Below, in pieces: positions 12,301-24,300 of a stretch of 64,000 nt of DNA. Made by a program: the position numbers and the translations under genes. The first letter of the stretch is position 1, and every line of letters starts with the position of its first letter. This DNA comes from Antedon mediterranea. Its lineage: Eukaryota > Echinodermata > Crinoidea > Comatulida > Antedonidae. A model generated the notes under the pieces. It did not search any database and was not told where the DNA came from. It saw only the letters and a program-made list of their open reading frames with translations. The stretch spans positions 28,649,001 to 28,713,000 of the forward strand of contig NC_092673.1 of NCBI RefSeq assembly GCF_964355755.1, read 5' to 3'.

Positions 12301-15300
12301 TAGCAACGCTATCATCTCAGCAAAATTTCAGAAATATGATTAAAATTAAATATATTACACAATTGTTATAGTTAATTTAAATTTTTGTCATCTGGTAGTT
12401 GGTATTAATTTAATGTAAATCTTAACTATTATCGACTGGCATATTGTGTATAAAAATCATCATTATTGTTAATAACAATTATTAATTTTATCTGGAATTT
12501 AGTAGCTTCAATTTATTGATACGGATTGATGTGGAAAAAGTAAAACCAAAAAGATTAAAACAAAATTGTTTAATTTTAAAAATTAACATTAAGCAATATT
12601 TTTCAATTCAATTTTCAATCAATACAAAAAACCAACTTTACATAACGATCTATATAAATTACAGTAATGCTAAAGAGAATGTGATTTTGTAAACCTATTT
12701 GATTATTATCTCAATTTGATCTTGGCAACGATATGTCTGATTTTCTAATGAGGCCCCATCACACAAGAGTCATCTTATAGACTGCATATCATTAAAGCAG
12801 TAGGCACAGCTGTCACAGGCAGATTAACAGGGTACCCTGCATGCAGATCATCTTTCTTCAAATGCCTCTTAAAAACGTGAATGATTCCACGAAACGGTTT
12901 GGAAAATAAATCTTAATGAAGAGGAGTGTTTTTTTTAAGAGTGTCTTAACTGCCTGAATGCAAATGGTACACGAATACTACGTGGTGTGTTGAGCTTGTT
13001 TTGCTTTAAACACTCAATTTAAAAAGCGTTTTGGGCTAAACATAAATACTGAAATCCTTTATAATATTATGGTACTAGTACTATGCAAGATGAATTATGA
13101 ATTAAAAAAAAAAAATAATTGATATTTTATTTATTTATTTATTATTATTATTATTTATCCAACAGTGAGAAAATCGCCAATTAAAAGATGGATACACTCT
13201 ATACATGGCCTCATGTGTAGACTTCAATTGAAAATGTTTTAGTCTCAACAATAATAGATAATGTCTTATACTGTATTTAAAGTCAATGCTCTCCATGTGG
13301 AATAGAATCCTGAGATTAGAGTGCATCTTATTGTATTTAGTCTGTACAGTTTAGTTTTGTTAATTTATACATAACATTAACATCAATTTCTACGGACCAA
13401 AATAAAAGATTGAATAAATGAAAAAATAAATAAAACAATCGTAAACGATTTTACTGATGATGTTTAGAATGTTTGATGTTTACTTCTATCTAGACCAATC
13501 ATTCATTCACTTTATGATGATGACATCACTTTATGATTATGACACCCTTTCATGCATACAAATAGAACAATAATGCCTTTACAGTCAAAGAGAGATTCAA
13601 CGATCTCTAAATTTGAATGAAACCAATTAAAAACATGTTGAACTAATACTGTGCCTAGAAAACTAATACTAGCCTTTAATTGGAATGGATTACAAATGAT
13701 GTTTAAATTGAACCAGGCATAGTTTTCATAAATTAAATTATTTATTCGCTACACCTTTTATTGGTGGTACTCAAAAACATGAACAAACTAGAAAGGCACT
13801 CCGAGAGTACATACCTTCGCCTACTTTAAAATTCTCCTACATAAGATTTCTCCGGTAAAAAAAATGTATATTTGTGTGTGTCTTAATGCTGTTTGTGATT
13901 TAGGCTAATTTCACTACAAGCATGTGTATGCGAGTTTGGTTGAATGGTTATGAAACAAGACTTTCAATTAACAATAGCTTCAGTTGACTAACAATAGAAC
14001 AGCAACGCGAAAATCAAACGAGTGAATTTGAAAAGAAATAGGGTTTTTAAACTACTCGCATAAAAGAATCTGCACATTAAATAACTCTTACCTCTTGTAC
14101 AAAAATGAAGTTTTTTGGACAAGTAGTTCTCGAGAAAATGCAATTTCAGTTTACTTGTTACTTTAGGACTGCTCGCCGGCTTTTGAAAAATCCTGTCTTA
14201 TCTTTTAACACTAGTAGTAGCAGGTCTGAAAAGTATACTAAAAAGTAGTCCAGAATTGGGACCATGGTCCCAAAATTTAATGGAATGGTCCTTAACCACA
14301 TATCTATATGTATATTCATTTTGGTAAAGATCTTGTAATTACTTTTTGAGTAATACTGCTAACAAACAAACAAACACACGCTACCGATTACATACCTCCT
14401 TTGCGGAGGTAAATAAAAATGAAATAAATGTAACTAATACAAACACAACGTATACTGTAATGAATAGTTCAGACTACTATACTTATGAATACCAAAATTA
14501 CCAAAAAAATTATTTCAACCTTTAAGCTCTGTCTACACTATCAAATAGTTTGACAAAAAAGTGTGATGTGCCCAAATATGGTAGTGATACAGTATATGAC
14601 ATCATCATGTCAATGTGGGCACATCATATGTTGTTGTCACATAACATTTGATATTGTAGACATACTGTAGTTTAAGCTACTCCCGTCACAATACAGCTAA
14701 GCCATAAAACATTATGCCAATTGGAAATGTGATAAATATGATTGATAACTCCATAATAGACATCCATATTCAATCATTCAATTAACTTATTTACTCAATG
14801 TAGACTTAATTAACTTTTGTATAAATCAACAACATACAGTTCATAACCGTATCATGTGGTTACTAATTTATTAATTAAATAAATCATTGTGTGAAAATGG
14901 AATGAAGTAAGTACGCTGTACCTTCAAACATTAAAAACCAATTAATTTCAAACATAAATTGGATAGTTTAAATAAATCAATCACATTGTATGTATCTAGT
15001 TCAAATCACTTTATATTAATGGAATCTTTAATTAAAGGGGTCACCAATTAAGGATCCTTCTAATTAAATATCTGGTAGATTAGGGACCATGTCGATTAGG
15101 GACCATGTCGATTAGGGACCATGTCGATTAGGGACCGTGTCATTGTCAATTAAGATACTTCTAATCTAATCATGAATTCCATCCAAAAAATCTCCAATTA
15201 ATGAAACTTTTAAAAATACCACTTTAACATTGTCTGAACAAAATGCTGAAGTTTGGACATTTATAACAACGTTCTCCTCCAGTTAAAGACCAGATACCTA

Positions 15301-18300
15301 TAGAGATCTGAAATAGGAGGAGATAGAGGAGGGGGAGTAGGAGGAAGCGGCCCAATATAAATAACTTACTTCTTGGGGAGGAACATCAAATGATACAGTT
15401 CTCAGATCCACTTTGGTGTAATCCTCAATGCATGGTAGGATGAAGAAGATACCTCAAAATTAAAATAATAATATAGATATAAATTATTTTATTTAAAAAA
15501 AAAAAAAAAAAAAGCGGTTAAATTGAGGATGACAAAATACCAATATAAAAACAAATCAATGAAAATACAGTATTTACTGTAATGTATAATGTAATGCATA
15601 TAATGTTATTGTTATATTAGAATAAAACAAATAATGTTTTTATATTCGTGCAATGGTACAAATAGTTTGGTGAAATATGAAATTATTTATATTTTACATC
15701 GTACTCATAAACATTCATTATTTTTACATACAAGTATAAAATATGATTTTTATCACCATTGTATGCAAAATGCATGTATAGTGTTGTAACTTGTATCTGT
15801 TGTACTAAGTGGTTTATTTCAGAGACAACGTATAATGACTCAGGTTTTTTATACTGATAGGATTGATTGATCACACAAAATAAAACGAATAAAATAAAAT
15901 ATTCCGAAAAATTTATCTTCTGACAGAACTTTTATCACCGATAGCAGCATTCTAAAAGCTTACTATGGTTAATAATATGACTTGAGGATCGTTTGTATAA
16001 CTACCATCATAAATATCATAAGATGTTCGAAGTGACCCTTTAGGCTTCTAAAACTCGCTGCTTTGCGGATATTAATACAATGTTAAAATCAACATGAATT
16101 TAATGAGTTCAAAATCTTTTTTCATAAATAATTCTTGACAAATTCTATTTGAGATCATCAATGGAATATAACTATAATAACAATGTTAGTTCCTTTATTT
16201 GTGAAATAATAATTCTTAATCAAATTTTTGTTGAATAGTCCATTTTAATGTAACATAATGGTTATCCACTTTGACCAAAAATTGGATCGAGAAAAAAAAA
16301 TGTATTTACCTGAAAAAATGTAATTTAAAGCAAAAAATGGTCAAATTGGCTGCCAGCCATGGATTTTTGGTTGAATTTAACCATTTATTTTGTCATTATA
16401 TAGTGAAAACATTATTTTTTTTTCGTTTTTTTTTTCTATGGAAGTGATTAACTTTTATTAAAACTACAAAATAACATATTCAAACTCTGATATAATTAAT
16501 CTTCATTTCATGTTTTTGGGGGACAATACATCTTTAACAAATAGTGAGAAACAAATTTTATTTCTTCCACACATTTTGAGAAAACCCTCCAGTAAACTAA
16601 ACCAATTAAAAGGATTTAAATCCAACTTTAAAATGCGTACAATTTATTTGATCCACTTTCGCGCTACAGTTAACATTTAAAGTGTTAAAAAATGTACTTC
16701 CTACGACATTAATGACATTCAATTTGATGCTGATCGCTTCAAGCGGCCATAACCTAAAATATATATTTAAATTTAATTTTCTCAATTCATTTGTATGCTT
16801 GATCCGACACAATCTCGCAAATCATTATGCCGTTGGGGAAAATCGGATTTTGCTGAAAATGATTTATCAACCATTTGTAGCCGAGAATTACCATATGGAC
16901 AATTTTAATAAATTTAGCAATGAGACGAAAGCAGCTTTTAAACTTTTGATAGCATACGACGGCGGCAATATGCGTTAGATAATTATATCCCATGTGAAAT
17001 GAACATCAAACTACACGTTTACTACTCCACGGCGACGTTATCATTAAAAATGTAACATTACAAATGTTTTAACCATAAAAATCTCAATCAATTTAAAACT
17101 AGATTCATTGTCTGTTATTGTAATTTAAACCATTTTACCATGAAAAGTTCTCATTAAATATTCATCATCATCATAACACTTCGTTTGTAATTTGCCATTT
17201 CCTCATACTAAGCGTTATCCATCATTGTTGTACTTTATTATTTATAAGCAAGCTTACTAAACATAATGTGTGTGTACAGTATACCTAAGTAATTAGAAAT
17301 AAAGGAAAAGAAAGTTGAGAATGTGGATAAGGACTGCAGAATAAGTCTTCTCAAATAAGGACTGTAGAACAAGTCTTCTCAAATAAGGACTGTAGAACAA
17401 GTCTTCTCAGATAAGGACTGTAGAACAAGTCTTCTCGGATAAGGACTGTAGAACAAGTCTTCTCGGATAAGGACTGTAGAACAAGTCTTCTCGGATAAGG
17501 ACTGTAGAACAAGTCTTCTCGGATAAGGACTGTAGAACAAGTCTTCTCGGATAAGGACTGTAGAACAAGTCTTCTCGGATAAGGACTATAAACCGTAGGT
17601 CCATGTACACTTTTAGCTCATGTGCACTACTACATCTTTCGAGACGATGAAGGGGTTACACTGGTGTGCTAGTACATCAGACAGCCACTGATCATAACTG
17701 GGCCCTTTGGGAGAGGTTGCCCATATAAATAAATAACAAATTTTGATTATTACATACTACAAATGTCTTCGTGAGTAATACTCTAGGCAAGCAAAGTAGT
17801 TGTAGCGATCAAATAGACTATCAGGGTGTTAAATCTAAGTCTATTTTACTCCTCCCTATACAATAGTATACGAATAATATATGTTTATGAGTTGAATAGT
17901 GAAAATAACTGCTCTATTTTTAACAAGGTGGAGCTGAGTTGAAAACAGTCGTTTTTTCATGTGTTATGAATTAAAACATGGAATATCTTTATCCTAAAAT
18001 ATGCAAATTTTATTTATGGAAATAAGAGGGATGAATTAAAAGCAGCCATGTTATTATTTTTACACACACATAACTGAAATGTGTTTATTAATGGTAAACC
18101 TTAACTACATATGAATAACTTGAATGTAAAAGCATGTATTATGTAATACTTACCAGGCCCTTTGGCGCCCCCTGGGAGAAGACGACCAAGTCGAAATATG
18201 ACAGCACGTTCATACTCTTGCACAACCTATACAAAAAAATAAATAAAAATTGTTCACTCACAATATGAGAGTATTTGTTACATTGTACAAGCAATAAAGG

Positions 18301-21300
18301 CATTTAAAAATGCTCATTCTTTCATTGTACAGTATTGTTATATCTATATTTTATATTTTGCTAAATATAAAAAATACATGCGACATCCCATAATTTGTTT
18401 TTATGTTTTGTATTAATTTAAAATGAAGTACAAGTATTAGTCAAAAATAAATCATTAGAAAACCTAATTATAAACTCAATTTTGAAAAGAAATTAAATAA
18501 ATGAGATTAAAATGTATTTGCTTGACACCAATGGAACTGCAATTTATAGTATTAGTAAACTCGCAAGTCTGAAATCCTAGCATTTCTGACTTACAGTATT
18601 ATATTGTTTTGTACAATATATTAATAACGTAAGCTTTGTATTTAAACATATTTTTGATTGATTGAATGCCAAATTGTGAAATATTGATCTTGTATCTACT
18701 AAAACATCACCTAATAAATTATCTTGAAATTTCAATAGAGTATCACTATCAATAAATAAATATTTTGAAAGATCATACTTTCCAAGATATTAATTATAGT
18801 TACTAAATAATAATATAATAACCAAATACAATTCTAACATATCTAACACAAATTCTATACTATCTATATTAATTTTCAACAAATTACCCAGTGGAAAATT
18901 TCAACAAACTGATCTGGAAATTCATTTAAAACAAAACTTTAAATTTATTCCAATCTCGATGTTAAAATTATCTTACCTTGATACAAACACAGAGTGAGAA
19001 TGGTAGGGTACAGATGACCATCAGCCAGGCCAGAGCGGTCAAAATCCAGCCACAGATTCCAACACCTCCTTCAGGGGTGCCAGCTGTCAAAAAAAAAAAA
19101 GATTTTTTTTTTATTTTGAAAGTTAGTTACCATTATTAAAACCTTTTGAAATTCGCATGTTGCAATACACGCATGAGAGACACGCCCTCTAAAAAAAGGG
19201 GAACGCATAAAATGTTAAGCATAAAACGGTTTAAATCAATTTCTGTATTTTTTAAATATCGTCATTGTAAACAACAGTACAGAGTAACACTATATTGTGT
19301 TGACCTTTTTTCTGATTGATAATCGCATAACTCCTGAAATTTGATACCATAGAAAAAGCTTCCTACAAATAACTATGAAAAGAATGAATCAAGGTCAGTT
19401 GACAGACACATGACAACAACAATAACATTGAATTGCTTCCCTTCAATAAACCCAATATTCCTGCATTGAAAGTGCAGTCACCTATCGCTAAACTATTTTT
19501 AATGGTTGGATAGGATATACCAGCTTATACCTCCAATAATGCCTGTTGCGTCGGCATGCATGCTGCCTCGTTTTTGGTCAAAATCTTTATCCGCCATTTG
19601 AAAATCTTGCATTGCCTCAACGAAACACTCTTCACGTCAGGTACCGTAATTACTAAATGCTTATAATACTAGTGTATTATCATAGTCACATGTTTGGCCA
19701 ACACTTATCAGCCTTATGATCTACATACCAAACATGTTTACACTGACCCTAAAGGCAGCACGTTTGAACTATGACCTTTAACACACGGTTTGTTTACCTC
19801 CCCTCCTTTTATATACATCACAATTGGTCGCATAGTAAATGTATTTTGTACTACCACTGAACACGCCCCCACAAACATAACACAGATTGTAAATATATTT
19901 AACAACCTGGCAAATAATTACCATTATTTATTTAGTTTAACAATTCTATGTTTACACAACATATTGTGAAGGGCTGTTGAATTTATATGATGTGAAATGT
20001 TATTGGTCCACTTTAAAATGGAAATTTGTTTGCTTGGCATAATTAAGACAATAAAACAAAGAAAAATACATCAAATTCCAAAAGGCAATGTTAAAATACT
20101 ATTTATATGCATATGGTAAAGTACTGTTAAAAAACTAGTGCATAAAGGTCTGCTATACTCTTCTATTATCACAAAATTAGAAGATTTTTCTACAGTCATG
20201 AAAGCACTAACAATACATAAGAAATGGTGGCTACCATAGGGTACACTGTTCAAAGACACTATACCCATTTCAATGGCAACTATCAACAATGCTTAAACAA
20301 CAACCTCCACACTTAAAGTTAAACTTATTTCATTTTCTTACCCCCAATAATTCCAGTATGGTCGACCTTCAAGTTATTGCTCTCCATTTTAAGGGCACAC
20401 GCTACTTCTCGCACGTAAAATTGACAACGTTCCCACACGGCGTATAATTAATCGAAATAAGTAATAACTCTCTGAAAGCCAATTGCATTTAATTTCCCAA
20501 CAATGGAAACTCACTGAGCTGTGCAGCATCATTTAAATAAAGGACACCATTAGGGACTGTTAGGAAACCATGCATTTTAATTCTGGATAAATGCCAACCA
20601 GTAATATTATAATGCTGGTGGTACAACAGTAGTTGGGAAATACAAATATTAATTATAATGGCACAATTATATCTAGAATTAATTGTATGTTTTGATCAAT
20701 ATAAGAATATGTTTACTATATCGTTGCTACAGCATTGTTTCAGTTTCAGTTTATTTTCCATTTCAATTTCTGAACATAAGATAAACAACTTATATGGATG
20801 GATAACCGTAAGAGCGAAGCTCGTTTGCCGGTCACCCGTTAGTGCAGTGACATTACAGACAACATAAAGACAAAGGTGCAATACATAACAAGACATGTGA
20901 ACACTTGTGTTTGCAACCCCTTGGATAAAATAATATATTTATATAAAGGAGAAAATTAGATATTATATTTCTTTTTGACCATACAATGATAATTTTTTCT
21001 TAAGAAGGCTAACATGAAGATTACATATACTGTAGTTATTTTTATTTTTACTAGTACATGGTAATAAAATCTGAATATCATCTTTTAGATAAAAAAATGT
21101 AATAAATTTACATACACACACATGTATTGTTTAAGTTGTTACTATGTACAGTATTGATGATGTCATCGCATCACATGAAGATGAACGGAAAAATACAGGT
21201 CATCGTAAACAAAGACTAGTATACATCCTGGAATAAATCTGTACAACCTTACTCATATCATATGACATTTAAAAAAAATCAATATTTTCGAAAAAAAATC

Positions 21301-24300
21301 ATATTTATATTTAAACTACAACTACGGGTAATATTACTATTTTTTAAACAAGATTACTTTGGTATGGCTCAGTGTTTCTAATTAAAAAGGTTAAAAAATA
21401 GAAATATGGTACATAGTAAACCAGTTTTAATACAGTTTAGAACCTTTACAAAATATTAAAGTATTGATGGATTTAAAACTACAGTAAGTCAATGAAGATA
21501 TTCTTGTTTAAAAGGTTAAAATACAGTATTTATTTGACTTTTAAAGCATAAAGCATTATTATATCAAAGAACCTTTCTTAATTAATTTTAAAGAATGAAC
21601 CAAGACATAAAAAAAAAGATTTCCAGGTAAAACATTAACAAGAAAAAACAGAAAGGGCGTCCAAAAACAAATTAATTAAAAAAGACTATGATTGACTAGA
21701 TTTGGTTGAAAAGTACCAAAATGTGATTTAAACGTTTTTTTATTCAGTTAAAAAGCAAGCTGTAATCGTGATGTTGCATGCAAATTATTGTAACTAGGCA
21801 ACAGTAGAGATGCTTGGCGATAGCTTTGAAGAATTGGATTAAAAGCATAACATCAGAAATAATGATTACCAACTACAATACAATTTATGGAAAATAATAA
21901 AAGAAAAATTGTATTATTATTATTATTAATTATACTTTAATTGTAGCCTATTGTTATTTGAATGTCATTATATTGTGATCTGATAATTGTAATTGTGTTG
22001 GCTCTCTGACAAAATATGATTATTAATATTTTAACTGTTAGAAACTTATGACTAGATTTAGACTTGCCCGAAGTCTGTATTGTCTTTTTTATTTATTTGT
22101 TTTTATTGCGACCGTGATTTTTGTCTGAAAATACAGACTTGTGAAACGCGTATAGAAATCGATTTGTAGACCGCAAACATCCGATAAGAATGACGTAGGT
22201 TATCATACCGTATTTGGCTATATGGGGCGGGCGGTATGTAAATATGGATTTCGAATCAACCAATGATCATTTTGTTTCAAAATGAAAAAGATCGAGTACG
22301 TACAGTGCTGAATGTACGGTCGAGACTGTTGAAATATAAAATCGTGTTGCCAAGTTGTTTTGTTTATTAATTGTTTAGTCCTTAGCCTAGGCCTCCTTCG
22401 TAGGTCCTACTCAACTCGCACGTATGACCTGCACACCACCACCGGCACACAACAAAGCAACACCACTACACAGAACAGGACAGGGTCTGGGTGGGAATTA
22501 AATCAAATTATCTCCGCGTAATAAATGATCCATTCAATGTTAGATTTGTGGAGAAGCTAACCTATCATATCCAGACGAGTTTTCATGTTCTTGGGAAAAA
22601 TCCCATCAAATGTTTACCAGACTACTAGGCATATAAAATCATTTCTAGCCTTCAGAAACTTTCATCAATGTACCCAAGTACACATTGTCTAAACGTAACA
22701 TAGCGCATGCGCACCATCTTAGTTGTTGAGTCTTTGAAATTCTGAAATATGAATATTAAAGTGGTGAGTAGCCAATCGCATGCAGCTGAAACTAGTCAAC
22801 CGGATAATCGTATGCACCAAGAATTCTTGGTGTCAAACCACGTGACTTGTGCGTGTTTCCCCAGACGGAGTATCCAAAATCAAGTAGTATACGTATGAAA
22901 CGCCATATGTGCCAAAATATTTATCTTTTTACTAATAATAATATTAAGACAAAACTCCGTCTGGAACCCAGACTAGACAAGATTTAATAGCATTCAGCTT
23001 TTATTTCTTATGAAATAATTTGAACCCGTTATTAATTCGGCAAACACAAATAGAAAACATTAAGATTAAGAGACAATAAATATTCTTGATTGCACCAAGG
23101 CTTCTAATCGACAATTATGTATGTAAATAATATATTTTATCATTATCATTATTATTATAAACACATTATATATTCTGCATTTAGTATTGATTGAACAATT
23201 TGTTTATTAATACAAAGTGGTACATATTCACAGAAATATTATCTATCTTTGATATTAACATAACATCTTTTTTTTTCAATCTTTTCAATTCAATTTATTT
23301 ATCATCAATGCAATAATCACAAAATTAAATCCTGTTTGTAGTTAATGATATTATCTTTCACTAGTAAATCTAATTGGTTAAAAGTAAACTAATTAAACTA
23401 ATTTAAGAAAAGGTCAAGATGTAATTCAGGAATTCTATTTATCCTACTTGGTGGAAATAGGAAAGCTTGTCAAAGAATCCTTAAGTTCTGTCTACACTAT
23501 GAACATTGTGACAAAAAAATGTGATGTGCCCATATATGGTCATATCACTACCATATTTAGAGTATATCACTACCATATTTGGCCACATCACACTTTTTTG
23601 CCAAAATAGTTTGATAGTGTAGACAGCGCCTTATTTTGCTATCTAGTTCGTTCTGACAACCCCACCTTAGCAGGAGGTTGTGACTGCTTTAGATCTTCAA
23701 AATATGTTTCCACTTTGCTGATTTTTGATTGTTATTGATTGATTGATTGAATTTTTTAACCAAAGTCACACATATACATACGATAAACATTTAAATCAAA
23801 ACAATCAGTACAGTAATAGTAAAACTCGAGTTAAATGGATATAAAAAAAATTTAAACTTTAGGCCTATGTGTAAATGATATTTGTTAAGGCCCATTCACA
23901 CTAGGACGATAACGATCGACGATAATAGACAATAATTTGCATTTTTCATACATAAAATAAAAGAAATATAAAACCTTTTCATTCTAGAACTATAGAATAA
24001 CCATCTATGCTTCCTTTGATGAAAATTATATTTTCACACGTCCAATTAAATGACGTCATGATTAGTAAAGAGCAATAATATCGTGACAATACAACGATTT
24101 TATTGTTTTTATGTATCATGACGTCATTTGATTGGAATTTTAAAAATATTATTTTTATCAAAGACAGCATAAATGATTATCCTATAGTCCTAGAACGAAA
24201 CCCTTTCTAATTTCTTTTGTTTTATGTTAAAAAAATGCATGCTTATATATTTATCGTCGATTGTTATCGTCCTAGTGTGAATGGGCCTTAACTTGCCAAT

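Larger units (their letters stand above)
7750..15369 (-). other. STOM: Largest stomatin intron
   Basis: The 7.6-kb intron before the exon encoding the core SPFH strand. It holds the tRNA-like element (8582), two family A MITEs (9318, 9793), the TAA-flanked 887-bp element (10998), a suspected repeat (13790), a third family A copy (14523) and a 16-bp tandem repeat (15078). The remainder is AT-rich; no further exon is seen. Confidence 0.7.
15453..18153 (-). other. STOM: Stomatin intron of 2.7 kb
   Basis: Holds a poly-A run (about 15494), a family D copy (16207) and the 28-bp minisatellite (17325). The open frames near 16600-17000 exist on both strands in AT-rich sequence and are not coding. Confidence 0.65.

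Noticed and set aside
16606-16993. Overlapping open frames on both strands
   Set aside because: AT-rich intron sequence, no splice support, no recognisable domain.
17407-17610. 67-codon minus-strand frame across the 28-bp array
   Set aside because: It is produced by the repeat itself; the period is not a multiple of three and the peptide simply cycles.
21789-21801. RFX X-box-like sequence GTAACTAGGCAAC
   Set aside because: One mismatch to the consensus half-site and more than 5 kb from ODF2, inside a stomatin interval; too weak to assign.
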